Shown piece after piece: positions 49,980-58,875 of a DNA stretch of 64,000 bases; positions within the stretch are counted from its first letter, which is position 1; each line of letters starts with the position of its first letter. The position numbers and the translations under genes were made by a program. The DNA is from CAVZZG01 sp963779685 (GTDB taxonomy: Bacteria > Actinomycetota > Thermoleophilia > Gaiellales > F1-60-MAGs149): positions 310,001 through 374,000 of the forward strand of contig CAVZZG010000003.1 in NCBI GenBank assembly GCA_963779685.1, in the 5' to 3' direction. The notes beneath the pieces are model-generated. The model was given only the letters and a program-made list of their open reading frames with translations, was not told the origin of the DNA and did no database searches.

Positions 49980-51818
49980 GTGTGCGGGATCATCGGATAC
50001 GTCGGGCAGCGAGCGTGCAAGGAGCTGCTGCTGACGGGGCTCGAGCGGCTCGAGTACCGCGGGTATGACTCCACCGGGATCGTCCTCCTGGAAGAGGGCG
50101 AGCTCGTCCGCACCCGCACGATCGGCAAGGTGGCCGATCTGCGCGCGATGGTCGGGGCGAACCACTCCGCAGCCACCACCGGCATGGGCCACACGCGCTG
50201 GGCGACGCACGGCGGCGTCGTCGACCGCAACGCGCACCCGTTCCTGTCCAACGACGGCCGCCTGGCCGTCCTGATGAACGGGATCTTCGAGAACTACGTC
50301 GAGCTCAGGGCGGAGGTCGCCGCGAACGGGCACGAGCTCACCTCCGACACCGACACCGAGGCCCTCGTCCACCTGCTGGCCGACGTCTACGACGGCGATC
50401 TGGTGGCCGCGGTGCGTGCGGTGCTGCCGCGCCTCGAAGGCCACTTCGCGTTCCTGGCGCTGTCGCGGGACGAGCCGGGCCGCATCGTGGCATCGCGGCT
50501 CGCCTGGCCCCCGCTGGTCGTGGGCGCCGGCGCCGGCGAGAACTTCATCGCCTCGTTCACCCCGGCATTCCTCGAGGAGACTCGGCAGATCCAGGTCGTC
50601 CGGGAGGGCGAGATCGTGGACCTGCGACCCGACGGCGTCCGGTTCTGGCCGACCGCCGGCGGGCCGGCGGAGAGCCGCGAATTCGAGCAGGTCGACACGA
50701 CCATCGAGGTCGCCGAGAAGGGCGGCTACGAGACCTTCATGCTGAAGGAGATCCACGAGCAACCGCGTGCGATCCTCGACACGATCGGCGAGCGGTTCCG
50801 CGACGGCAGGCTCCATCTCGACGGCATCGGCCTGGACGAGGGCGAGCTGGCCGGCGTGCGCCGCGTGCTGGTGGTCGCGTGCGGCACCGCCCTCCACGCC
50901 GGGCTGGTCGGGCGGTACCTGATCGAGGAGTGGGCGGGGGTTGCGACGGAGGCGGACGTGGCGTCGGAATGGCGGTACCGCCACGCGGTCTTCGACCCGG
51001 CCACGCTCGTCCTCGCCGTCTCCCAATCCGGCGAGACCGCCGACACCATCGCCGCGATGCGACTGGCCCGCGAGCGCGGCGCGCGGGTGGTGGCCATCAC
51101 CAACGTCATGGGCTCGGCGGTCACCCGCGAGTCCGACGGTGCCCTCTACACGCGCGCCGGACTGGAGATCGGCGTCGCGTCGACGAAGTGCTTCACGGCC
51201 CAGATCACGCTCCTGACCCTCTTCGCCCTGCGTCTCGCCGAGCTACGCGGTCGGCTCGCGCCGGAGCGGGTCGCCGAGATCGGCGCTGCGCTCGAGCGGC
51301 TGCCCGGCCAGGTGCAGCAGGTGCTCGACGACGAGGCGCTCGACGCTCAGATCCAGGCACTGGCCGACCGCTTCTGCCACGACCGGTTCTTCCTCTTCCT
51401 CGGCCGGCACCTCGGTCTGCCCATCTGCCAGGAAGGCGCACTGAAGCTGAAGGAGATCAGCTACATCCCGACCGACGCCTACCCCGCCGGCGAGATGAAG
51501 CACGGTCCGATCGCGCTCCTCTCCGACGACACCCCCGTCGTCGCCGTCGCCACGAACTCGCACGTCTACGAGAAGCTCGTCTCGAACCTCCAGGAGGTCA
51601 AGGCCCGCGGCGCCCACGTCATCGCCGTCGCCACCGCCGGCAACGAGGGCATCCACCGGCACGCCGAGCACGTCCTGGCCGTCCCCGAGACGCTGCCCGA
51701 GCTCACGCCCATCCTCGCCGTGCTGCCGCTCCAGCTACTGGCCTACCGCATCGCCCGCAACCTCGGCCTCGACGTCGACCGGCCCCGCAACCTCGCGAAG
51801 ACCGTCACCGTCGAGTAG
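49980..51818 (+). CDS. glmS: Glutamine-fructose-6-phosphate aminotransferase (isomerising)
   Basis: A 612-residue enzyme making GlcN-6-P. The nucleophile is Cys2 (MCGIIGYVG), with GHTRWATHG and NGIFENY in the glutaminase domain, and two SIS domains (CGTALHAGLVGRYL with SQSGETADT; FLGRHLGLPICQEGALKLKE). The C-terminal DVDRPRNLAKTVTVE is conserved. It closes the rplM-rpsI-glmM-glmS run. Confidence 0.97.
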   Translation: MCGIIGYVGQRACKELLLTGLERLEYRGYDSTGIVLLEEGELVRTRTIGKVADLRAMVGANHSAATTGMGHTRWATHGGVVDRNAHPFLSNDGRLAVLMNGIFENYVELRAEVAANGHELTSDTDTEALVHLLADVYDGDLVAAVRAVLPRLEGHFAFLALSRDEPGRIVASRLAWPPLVVGAGAGENFIASFTPAFLEETRQIQVVREGEIVDLRPDGVRFWPTAGGPAESREFEQVDTTIEVAEKGGYETFMLKEIHEQPRAILDTIGERFRDGRLHLDGIGLDEGELAGVRRVLVVACGTALHAGLVGRYLIEEWAGVATEADVASEWRYRHAVFDPATLVLAVSQSGETADTIAAMRLARERGARVVAITNVMGSAVTRESDGALYTRAGLEIGVASTKCFTAQITLLTLFALRLAELRGRLAPERVAEIGAALERLPGQVQQVLDDEALDAQIQALADRFCHDRFFLFLGRHLGLPICQEGALKLKEISYIPTDAYPAGEMKHGPIALLSDDTPVVAVATNSHVYEKLVSNLQEVKARGAHVIAVATAGNEGIHRHAEHVLAVPETLPELTPILAVLPLQLLAYRIARNLGLDVDRPRNLAKTVTVE

Positions 51819-51824
51819 CCCGGG

Positions 51825-52511
51825 TCAGAGCGGGTACGGGACGATCGACAGGGCGCCGGCGACGTACCAGCAGCCGATCGCGGCGCTCGCGCAGGCCAGC
51901 GCCGGAGCGGCCCTGCGGATGGCGACGACCGCCGACGGCCCGTCGACCGCGACCGCGAAGACGGCCGACACGACCGTCATCGACAGAGCGGCGCAGGACG
52001 CGAACAGCACCAGGGCGGTGACGGCCAGCACGTGGTCGGAGATCGACGCCAGCAGCAGCAGGCCGAGGCCCGCCGAGCCGCCCATGCCGTGGACGAGGCC
52101 GATGCCGTAGGCCGCCGCTCGGGTGCGCGTGGGAGGTAGCTCGTGATGTCCGCCGGGGGCGAGACGACCGCGCCGCCAGCGGACGAGCAAGCGCGCCCCG
52201 AGCGCCATGATCGAGACGCCCACGATGACGTCGGCCGTCGTCTTGACGGCGGCGGGGAGGTATCGCGACGCCAGCACGATCGGCAGTCCGAACAGGACCA
52301 GCGACGTCCCGTGGCCGGCGCCCCACACGAGCCCGAGCCGGGCGGCGCGCCGGGCGCGACGGTCGTCCTCGGCCGCGACGAGCGTCACGACGGCGGCGAG
52401 ATGGTCGGGGTCGGTCGCGTGGCGCAGGCCGAGCAGGACCGCGATGACGGTCGCCACCAGCAGGGGGTGACCACTGCCCAGACCGGCGATCCAATCGTCG
52501 ACGACGCCCAT
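51825..52511 (-). CDS. Nickel/cobalt-type transporter (NicO/UreH-like membrane protein)
   Basis: A 228-residue protein with six helices. The metal-binding signature GLRHATDPDHLAAV in helix 2 is the HX4DH motif of NiCoT transporters. AGHGTSLVLFG and GLVHGMGGSAGLGLLL support the UreH/NicO branch. It should move Ni2+ or Co2+, but no urease, hydrogenase or B12 gene is nearby. It is convergent with glmS and divergent from acpS. Confidence 0.82.
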   Translation of the reverse strand: MGVVDDWIAGLGSGHPLLVATVIAVLLGLRHATDPDHLAAVVTLVAAEDDRRARRAARLGLVWGAGHGTSLVLFGLPIVLASRYLPAAVKTTADVIVGVSIMALGARLLVRWRRGRLAPGGHHELPPTRTRAAAYGIGLVHGMGGSAGLGLLLLASISDHVLAVTALVLFASCAALSMTVVSAVFAVAVDGPSAVVAIRRAAPALACASAAIGCWYVAGALSIVPYPL

Positions 52512-52533
52512 GGCGCAGGTTCTACCAAACCGC

Positions 52534-52539
52534 TAGCCT
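52534..52539 (+). promoter_or_regulatory. -10 box TAGCCT of acpS
   Basis: TAGCCT ends 6 nt before GTG 52546, implying a leaderless acpS mRNA. Confidence 0.45.
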
Positions 52540-52545
52540 GCCCGC

Positions 52546-52908
52546 GTGTTCATCGGCATCGACCTGATCGAGATCGACCGCATCGGCGCGGCGCTCGCCC
52601 GGCACCCGGAGCGCTTCCGGGGCCGCGTGTTCACCGACCGCGAGGTGGCCGAGTGCGACCGCAAGCCCGACCCCGTGCAGAGCTATGCGGGCCGGTTCGC
52701 GGCCAAGGAGGCGATCGGGAAGGCGCTCGGCCGGGGCGTCCCGTTCGCGTGGCGCGAGATCGAGATCGCCGGCCGCGGCAAGCCGCAGGTGACGGTGTCC
52801 GGGGGCATGCGGGCCGCCGCCGATCGGCTCGGCGTGACGCGCATCGACCTCTCGATGACGCACTCCCGGACGACCGCCGCAGCGGTCGCGATCGCGGTTA
52901 CCGGCTAG
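52546..52908 (+). CDS. acpS: Holo-[acyl-carrier-protein] synthase
   Basis: A 120-residue phosphopantetheinyl transferase that activates ACP. GIDLIEIDRI has the Mg-binding Asp, FTDREVAEC and FAAKEAIGKALG give the second acidic site, and LSMTHSRTTAAAVAI ends it. Its stop overlaps the convergent rpsT stop by 3 nt. Confidence 0.93.
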   Translation: MFIGIDLIEIDRIGAALARHPERFRGRVFTDREVAECDRKPDPVQSYAGRFAAKEAIGKALGRGVPFAWREIEIAGRGKPQVTVSGGMRAAADRLGVTRIDLSMTHSRTTAAAVAIAVTG

Positions 52909-53210
52909 GACTTCTTCGCGGCGGCGCGGCGGCGGGTCTTCTGCTCCTGCGGCCCGCGAGCGACGATGCCTGCTGCCCGCGACTTCTTGCGGGCGGCGGT
53001 GTTCGGGTGGAGCGACCGGCGCGCGGCGGCGCGATCGATCAGTTTCACGAGCTGGACGTGCTCGGCCGTCACGACGTCGGCGTCGCCGCCGTCGACGGCG
53101 GTCTGCAACCGCCGGAAGTACGTCTTGATCGCGGAGCGGTACCGGAGGTTCTCCAGGCGCTGCCGCTCGGCGATCCCGATCCGCTTCTTCTGTTGCTTGA
53201 TGTTCGCCAC
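52905..53210 (-). CDS. rpsT: 30S ribosomal protein S20
   Basis: A 101-residue S20. ANIKQQKKRIGIAERQRLEN, RSAIKTYFRRL, DRAAARRSLHPNTAARKKSR are typical; the basic C-terminal tail after residue 85 is longer than in most homologues. GTG 53210 is where the family begins, with TAGCGT (53226-53221) 10 nt upstream. It is divergent from murJ. Confidence 0.92.
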   Translation of the reverse strand: MANIKQQKKRIGIAERQRLENLRYRSAIKTYFRRLQTAVDGGDADVVTAEHVQLVKLIDRAAARRSLHPNTAARKKSRAAGIVARGPQEQKTRRRAAAKKS

Positions 53211-53271
53211 GCCGCGCCGAACGCTACCACAGGGCGTTTCTGCGGGCCGCACCTGCGATCATGCTCCGCCG

Positions 53272-54849
53272 ATGGCGGACCAGGGCACGGAGCGCACGCG
53301 GCGGCTCGCGGTCTCGACGATGATCTTCGCCGCGGCCACGGGGTTGTCGCGGCTGATCGGGCTGGTGCGGGAGATCGTCGCAGCCGGCCTGCTCGGTGCG
53401 CGCGGCGCGGCGAGCGCGTACACGGTCGCGAACAACCTGCCGAACACCGTGCGCTCGCTGGTCGCCGACGCGGCGCTCGGGGCGTCGTTCGTACCGATCT
53501 TCAACGACCTGCTGGTGCAGGGCGAGCGCCGTCGGGCCTGGCGGGTCGCGTCGACCGTCACCACCGTCTCGGCCCTCTTCCTGATCGTCGTCTCGGTGTC
53601 CGGAATGCTGCTCGCCCGCCCGGTGCTCGGCATCTCCCAGCTCGAAGGCGCGCAGCTCGATCTGGCGGTCGAGCTCGCCCAGATCCTCTTCCCGATCGTC
53701 GTCCTGCTCGGCCTCACCGGGATGGTCAACTCGATCCTCTACTCGTTCGACGAGTTCACCGTGCCGTCGCTCGCACCGGTCGCCTGGAACGCGGTCATCA
53801 TCGCCTTCCTGCTGTACGCGACGACGGTGCCGTCACGCCACGAGCAGGTCGTGCTGTACGCGGTGGGCACGCTCGTGGGCACCATCGTGCAGTTCCTGAT
53901 CCCGCTGCCGTGGCTGCGTGGCCGGGGCGGCCGCCTCACGATCGCGTTCGCGGTGCGCGACCCTGCCGTGAAGGAGGTGTTCGTCCTGATGCTGCCCGTG
54001 ACCGTGGGTCTCGGGCTGATCAACTTCACGCAGTACATCTCGATCCAGTTCGCCACCGCCGTCGGGAACGGCGACTACGCGCCACGGGCCATCGAGGCGG
54101 CGTTCCGCGTGTACATGCTGCCGCAGGGGATGTTCTCCGTGGCCGTCGCCGCCGTCCTGTTCCCGACCCTGTCGCGCCTCGTCTCGGAACGGGACGGCGC
54201 CGGGTTCCGGATGCGGGTCGCGGGCGGGGTGCGTCAGGTCGCGTTCCTGCTCCTGCCCGCCTCGGTGATCTGCGCCGTGCTGGCGACGCCGATCATCCGG
54301 CTCCTGTTCGAGCATGGCTCCTGGACAGCCGATCAGACCCCCGGGGCCGCGGAGGCGCTCGCGGCGTTCTCGCTCGGTCTCACGGCCAACGGCGTCGTCC
54401 TGCTCCTGACACGTGCCTTCTTCGCGCTGCGGCGCCCGTGGCTGCCGTCGGCCATCGCCGCGGGCAATCTCATCCTGACGACGCTCCTGAACTGGGCGTT
54501 CCTCGGTTACGGGGTCTGGGGCATCCCGCTGGCCACGTCGATCGCCAACCTCGCCACCTGGGGCGCGCTGTCGGTGGCGCTGACCCGCCGGATCGGGCCG
54601 ATCGAGCCGCGGCGCACGCGGCGGGCGATGGCACGGATCCTCGTCGCGTCGGCACTGCTCGGGGTCCTCAGCTTCGCGATCTGGCACACCCTCGACCAGG
54701 TGCTGGGCCGCTCCGTCCCCGCACAGCTCGTCTCGGTCGGCACGGCCGTGGCCGTCGGCGGGTTCGCCTACCTCTGGCTCACCCAGAAGATGCGCGTCGC
54801 CGAGGCGCACCTGGCCGTGTCCCTGATCCGGCGGCGGCTGGGCCGGTGA
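53272..54849 (+). CDS. murJ: Lipid II flippase MurJ (MviN)
   Basis: A 525-residue MOP-superfamily protein with about 14 helices. TMIFAAATGLSRLIGLVREIV and ANNLPNTVRSLVADAALGASFVPIF hold the conserved Arg residues of the central cavity, and YMLPQGMFSVAVAAVLFPTLSR is typical. It moves undecaprenyl-linked wall precursors outward. Its TGA overlaps the GTG of the GNAT gene. Confidence 0.93.
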   Translation: MADQGTERTRRLAVSTMIFAAATGLSRLIGLVREIVAAGLLGARGAASAYTVANNLPNTVRSLVADAALGASFVPIFNDLLVQGERRRAWRVASTVTTVSALFLIVVSVSGMLLARPVLGISQLEGAQLDLAVELAQILFPIVVLLGLTGMVNSILYSFDEFTVPSLAPVAWNAVIIAFLLYATTVPSRHEQVVLYAVGTLVGTIVQFLIPLPWLRGRGGRLTIAFAVRDPAVKEVFVLMLPVTVGLGLINFTQYISIQFATAVGNGDYAPRAIEAAFRVYMLPQGMFSVAVAAVLFPTLSRLVSERDGAGFRMRVAGGVRQVAFLLLPASVICAVLATPIIRLLFEHGSWTADQTPGAAEALAAFSLGLTANGVVLLLTRAFFALRRPWLPSAIAAGNLILTTLLNWAFLGYGVWGIPLATSIANLATWGALSVALTRRIGPIEPRRTRRAMARILVASALLGVLSFAIWHTLDQVLGRSVPAQLVSVGTAVAVGGFAYLWLTQKMRVAEAHLAVSLIRRRLGR

Positions 54850-55799
54850 GTCTCCCGGACGGTTACCGGCTGCGACGCCTGCGGGAAGCCGATCTCGCAG
54901 CCGTGACGACCATGATGAGGGTCGAGAGCCTGGCCCTGATCGGCGAGGCCATCGTCACGCACGACTTCGCGCGGCTCTGGTGGCATCGTCCGGGCGCCGA
55001 CCACGACCGTGACTTCGGGGCCGTCGTCGACTCCGGTGGCGCCGTCGTCGGCGCCTTCCTGCTGCGCTCCGACCCGCCGTACGAGGAGGTGATCGCCGCC
55101 GGCGTGGTGGATCTGGCACATCACGGGCGAGGGATCGGCGGCGCCATCGTGCGCGAGACCGTGCGCCGGACACGACGATGGCCGGAGGCGCGGGTGCTGC
55201 GCCACGCGACGCTCGACCTCGAGCCGGTCGGGCGGTTCTACGCCGAGCAGGGCTTCCGGCTGGGACGGCGCTTCCTGACCATGGCGATCACCTTCACCGA
55301 GCAGCCGCCGGCGCCCGTGGCGGTCGCCGGCGTGCGCGTCGCCAACTACCGGCCGGACAGCGACGCGCGGGCGGTGTTCGAGGCGATGAGAGACGCGTTC
55401 CGCGACCACTGGGGCGACTCGGAGGAGACCCGGGAGGGCTGGGTTGCGAACACCCATGGCCGTGACGGGTTCGATCCGGGTCTCTGGCAGATCGCCTGGG
55501 CGGGCGACCGGGTGGTCGGCGGGCTCGTGGGCATCGTCGAGCCGCACGCGCCGGCGATCGGGAAGGTCTCGGAGCTTGCCGTCGGCCGCGAGTTCAGAGG
55601 GCGCGGTATCGGCGAGCTGCTGCTGCGCTCGGCGTTCTGCGAGTTCCACCGCCGCGGCCTGAAGGGCGCCGACCTCGGCGTCGACGCGGACTCGACGACC
55701 GGCGCCACCCGGCTCTACGAGCGGGTCGGCATGCTGGCCCGGCCGCGCTTCGCAATCTACGAGAGGGAACTGGTTGCGGGACCCGCGGCTACGCTGTGA
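54846..55799 (+). CDS. Tandem GNAT N-acetyltransferase
   Basis: A 317-residue protein with two GNAT domains (about 8-150 and 165-310). The second keeps a clear acetyl-CoA site, ELAVGREFRGRGIGELLLRSA, and TRLYERVGM. The first has VVDLAHHGRGIGGAIVRETV. The tandem layout resembles mycothiol synthase (MshD) and related two-domain enzymes, but identity cannot be claimed. It is coupled to murJ. Confidence 0.82.
   Translation: MSLPDGYRLRRLREADLAAVTTMMRVESLALIGEAIVTHDFARLWWHRPGADHDRDFGAVVDSGGAVVGAFLLRSDPPYEEVIAAGVVDLAHHGRGIGGAIVRETVRRTRRWPEARVLRHATLDLEPVGRFYAEQGFRLGRRFLTMAITFTEQPPAPVAVAGVRVANYRPDSDARAVFEAMRDAFRDHWGDSEETREGWVANTHGRDGFDPGLWQIAWAGDRVVGGLVGIVEPHAPAIGKVSELAVGREFRGRGIGELLLRSAFCEFHRRGLKGADLGVDADSTTGATRLYERVGMLARPRFAIYERELVAGPAATL
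55790..55795 (+). promoter_or_regulatory. -10 box TACGCT of lepA
   Basis: TACGCT lies inside the last codons of the GNAT gene and ends 7 nt before GTG 55803, predicting a leaderless lepA mRNA. Confidence 0.45.
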
Positions 55800-55802
55800 G
55801 TC

Positions 55803-57617
55803 GTGGACCAGCGCCTGATCCGCAACTTCTCCATCGTCGCCCACATCGACCACGGCAAGTCGACCCTGGCCGACCGCATCCTCGAGCTGACGCATGCCGT
55901 CACGGCCCGCGAGATGCGCGATCAGCTGCTCGACTCCATGGACATCGAGCGGGAACGCGGCATCACCATCAAGGCCCAGGCCGTGCGGGTCCTGTGGGAC
56001 CACGAGGGCGAGACCTACCAGCTCAACCTCATCGACACTCCCGGCCACGTGGACTTCACCTACGAGGTCTCGCGCTCCCTGGCCGCGTGCGAGGGCGCCG
56101 TGCTGGTCGTGGATGCCGCGCAGGGCATCGAGGCCCAGACGGTCGCCAACGCGCACCTCGCCATCGAGAACGACCTCGACATCGTGCCGTGCGTCAACAA
56201 GATCGACCTGCCCGCAGCCGACCCCGACGGGGCGGCCCGCGAGGTCGCCGACCTGCTCGGCGACCGGCCCGAGGCCGTGATCAGGATGTCGGCCAAGTCG
56301 GGCATCGGCGTGTCCGCCCTGCTCGACGCGGTCTGCGAGCGGATCCCGCCGCCCCGGGGCGATCGGAGCGCACCGGCGCGGGCGCTCGTGTTCGATTCGG
56401 TGTACGACCAGTACCGCGGGGTGATCGCATTCGTGCGCGTCGTCGACGGCCGCTTCACCAAGGGGCAGGCGCTCCTGGCCATGGCGACCGGGACGCGGTT
56501 CGACCTCGAGGAGGTCGGCGTGATGTCGCCACAGCGCACGCCGGTCGACGGTCTGGAGGCCGGCGAGGTCGGGTACGTCATCACGGGCCTCAAGGAGGTC
56601 TCCGAGCTCCACGTCGGTGACACGCTGACCTCGGCCACGATGCCGGCCGAGGAGGCGCTCGAGGGCTACCTCGAGGTGAAGCCCATGGTCTTCGCCGGAC
56701 TGTTCCCGTCCGATGGCGAGGAGTACGGCGACCTCCGCGACGCCCTCGAGAAACTGAAGCTGAACGACGCCTCCCTCCAGTACGTGCCGGAGACGAGCCA
56801 GGCGCTCGGCTTCGGGTTCCGGGTCGGCTTCCTGGGTCTGCTCCACATGGAGGTGATCCGGGAGCGGCTCGAACGGGAGTTCGACCTCGAGCTGATCGCA
56901 ACCACGCCGAACGTCTCCTACCACGTCCGCACGACGGCCGGCGCGGACGTCGAGGTCAACAACCCGTCGCAGATGCCGGACGCGGGCAAGATCGAGAGCG
57001 TCGCGGAGCCGTTCGTGAAGTCGTCGGTGATCGTCCCCAAGGAGTACGTCGGCACCGTCATGGAGCTGTGCCAGGACCGCCGGGGCGAGTTCGATCACAT
57101 GGAGTACCTGACCGAGAAGCGCGTGGCGCTGATCTACCGCCTGCCGCTGGCCGAGATCGTCCTCGACTTCTACGACCAGTTGAAGTCACGCACCCGCGGC
57201 TACGCCTCGTTCGACTACGAGCTCGCGGGCTACCAGGTGTCGGCGCTGGTGAAGGTCGACATCCTGCTGAACAGCGAGATCGTCGACGCACTCTCCCTGA
57301 TCGTCCACCGCGACAAGGCCTACTCGGCCGGCCGTTCGCTCGTCGAGCGGCTGCGATCGATCATCCCCCGGCAGATGTTCGACGTGCCCGTGCAGGCGGC
57401 CATCGGCTCCCGCGTGATCGCACGCGAGACGATCAAGGCCAAGCGCAAGGACGTGCTGTCCAAGTGCTACGGCGGTGACATCACCCGCAAGCGGAAGCTG
57501 ATCGAGAAGCAGAAGGCGGGCAAGAAGCGCATGAAGCAGCTCGGCGTGGTCGAGGTTCCCCAGGAGGCGTTCCTGGCGGTGCTGAGCCTCGACGACGTCA
57601 AGGGCTCGTCGAAGTAG
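55803..57617 (+). CDS. lepA: Elongation factor 4 (LepA)
   Basis: A 604-residue ribosome-bound GTPase. The G motifs are AHIDHGKSTLADRIL (P-loop), ERERGITIKAQ (switch I), DTPGHVDF (G3), NKIDLP (G4) and SAKSG (G5). The LepA-specific C-terminal domain with KAKRKDVLSKCYGGDITRKRKL is complete. It helps remodel stalled or mis-translocated ribosomes. GTG start. Confidence 0.97.
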   Translation: MDQRLIRNFSIVAHIDHGKSTLADRILELTHAVTAREMRDQLLDSMDIERERGITIKAQAVRVLWDHEGETYQLNLIDTPGHVDFTYEVSRSLAACEGAVLVVDAAQGIEAQTVANAHLAIENDLDIVPCVNKIDLPAADPDGAAREVADLLGDRPEAVIRMSAKSGIGVSALLDAVCERIPPPRGDRSAPARALVFDSVYDQYRGVIAFVRVVDGRFTKGQALLAMATGTRFDLEEVGVMSPQRTPVDGLEAGEVGYVITGLKEVSELHVGDTLTSATMPAEEALEGYLEVKPMVFAGLFPSDGEEYGDLRDALEKLKLNDASLQYVPETSQALGFGFRVGFLGLLHMEVIRERLEREFDLELIATTPNVSYHVRTTAGADVEVNNPSQMPDAGKIESVAEPFVKSSVIVPKEYVGTVMELCQDRRGEFDHMEYLTEKRVALIYRLPLAEIVLDFYDQLKSRTRGYASFDYELAGYQVSALVKVDILLNSEIVDALSLIVHRDKAYSAGRSLVERLRSIIPRQMFDVPVQAAIGSRVIARETIKAKRKDVLSKCYGGDITRKRKLIEKQKAGKKRMKQLGVVEVPQEAFLAVLSLDDVKGSSK

Positions 57618-57776
57618 CTACTTGGCCGGACATGGTCCGTCATCGGGCCGCTCGGGTCCGTTCGGGGCAAGTGGGCGCTGCGCGCTGAGAAACGCTTCGG
57701 TTCCAGGTCTTCCGTTAGCTACTTCCCCCGCCCCAATCGAGCCGGACCACGGGGGCTTCGCCGGGGGAAGTAGCTA
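57612..57776. repeat. Palindrome and large inverted repeat between lepA and corA
   Basis: AAGTAGCTACTT (57612-57623) is a perfect palindrome containing the lepA stop. Further on, TAGCTACTTCCCCC (57716-57729) and its exact complement (57763-57776, covering the corA stop) form a 14-bp stem with a 33-nt loop that itself can pair. This is a likely bidirectional terminator between convergent genes. Confidence 0.65.
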
Positions 57777-58754
57777 GAGCCACTTGGCGAGCTTGAAGGC
57801 GAGCGCCATGCTGCAGCCCAGGCACGCGATGATGCCCGAGACGATCCAGAAGCCGTGGATCTCCGACGCCCATGGCACGCCCGTGTTCATGCCGAAGAGG
57901 CCGGTGATGAACGTCATGGGCAGGAACAGCACCGTCAGCACCGTGAGGATCCGCAGGATGCGGTTCTGTCGCTGGTTGATGATCGACTCGTTGGTCTTCT
58001 CGAGCGCGTCGACGACTTCCTTGTAGTTGTCGAGGACGTCCCAGATCCGCTCGGAGGAGTCGACGAGGTCGTCGTAGTAGATCTCGAGGTCTTCGGCCAG
58101 GAACCGCACGGTGTCGCGTTCGAGCAACCGGAGCGCCGGCCGCTGCGGCTTCATGATCTTGCGGTACGAGATGATCTCCTGCTTGGCGTTCGAGATCTCC
58201 TGGACGACGTCCTCGTTGCCGCCCTCGGCGAACAGCATCTCCTCGACGTCGTCCAGCTTGCGGCCGATCGAGTCGAGGATCGGGAAGCAGTACTGGATCA
58301 TGCGGTCGAGCACCTCGTAGAACATGTACCCGGTGCCCTTCGCGAACCACTCCGCCCGCAGATCATCGTCCTGGGCGAGCTTCGCGAACAGGCTCGCGAT
58401 CGGCTTCAGCGGCACGTTCGGCAGCGTGATGAGGTAGTCGCGGCCGATGAACGCGTTCAGCTCGGCCGCGTAGAGGCGCTCGGAGGTCTTGTCGTACCAC
58501 GGGAAGTGGAGGACGACGAACAGGTAGTCGTCGTAGTCATCGACCTTTGGCCGCTGCCGTCGCGACCGCACGTCCTCGAGGTCGAGCTCGTGGAACGGGT
58601 ACTCGGCGTCGAGCCAGGCGACCTCGTCAGCGCCGGGCGACTCGATCTGCACCCATCGCAGCCCGGCGTCCTCGAGCACGGCGATACGCGGCTCCGCTGG
58701 GCGCGGAGCCGTCATCGTTACGGCGCGGTGCCTTCGACGGCGGATACGTGGCAT
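57774..58754 (-). CDS. corA: CorA-family Mg2+/Co2+ transporter
   Basis: A 326-residue CorA. A long cytoplasmic helical domain (residues 15-260, including DVEEMLFAEGGNED and LLERDTVRFLAEDLEIYYDDL) is followed by two C-terminal helices and the signature GMN in ITGLFGMNTGVPW. ATG 58754 is in the expected place; ATG 58790 and 58715 are alternatives. TACTAT (58794-58789) could be the -10, giving a short leader. Confidence 0.9.
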   Translation of the reverse strand: MPRIRRRRHRAVTMTAPRPAEPRIAVLEDAGLRWVQIESPGADEVAWLDAEYPFHELDLEDVRSRRQRPKVDDYDDYLFVVLHFPWYDKTSERLYAAELNAFIGRDYLITLPNVPLKPIASLFAKLAQDDDLRAEWFAKGTGYMFYEVLDRMIQYCFPILDSIGRKLDDVEEMLFAEGGNEDVVQEISNAKQEIISYRKIMKPQRPALRLLERDTVRFLAEDLEIYYDDLVDSSERIWDVLDNYKEVVDALEKTNESIINQRQNRILRILTVLTVLFLPMTFITGLFGMNTGVPWASEIHGFWIVSGIIACLGCSMALAFKLAKWL

Positions 58755-58830
58755 GGGTAGCTGATGGAGACATGCAGGTGCTTCCCCCATAGTACCGCCC
58801 TCAACTCGTGCTCGGGTAGCGTTCCGGCGC

Positions 58831-58875
58831 GTGAAGGTGCTCGTGCTCGCATGTAGGAGGTTCCGGCGCGGGTGA
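58831..58875 (+). CDS. 14-residue upstream ORF (leader peptide candidate)
   Basis: GTG 58831 opens a 14-codon ORF (MKVLVLACRRFRRG) 8 nt after the -10 box TAGCGT (58817-58822), so it could be translated leaderless. Its TGA overlaps the GTG of the flippase-like gene, and AGGAGG (58855-58860) inside it is the ribosome binding site for that gene. Translation coupling is likely; there is one Cys codon mid-peptide. Confidence 0.4.
   Translation: MKVLVLACRRFRRG

Noticed and set aside
52143..54845. A 1218-residue continuous plus-strand frame ending in the GNAT gene
   Set aside because: Only the last 317 residues are a real protein. The rest is Arg/Pro/Gly-rich and runs antisense to the nickel-type transporter and rpsT and out of frame with acpS and murJ.
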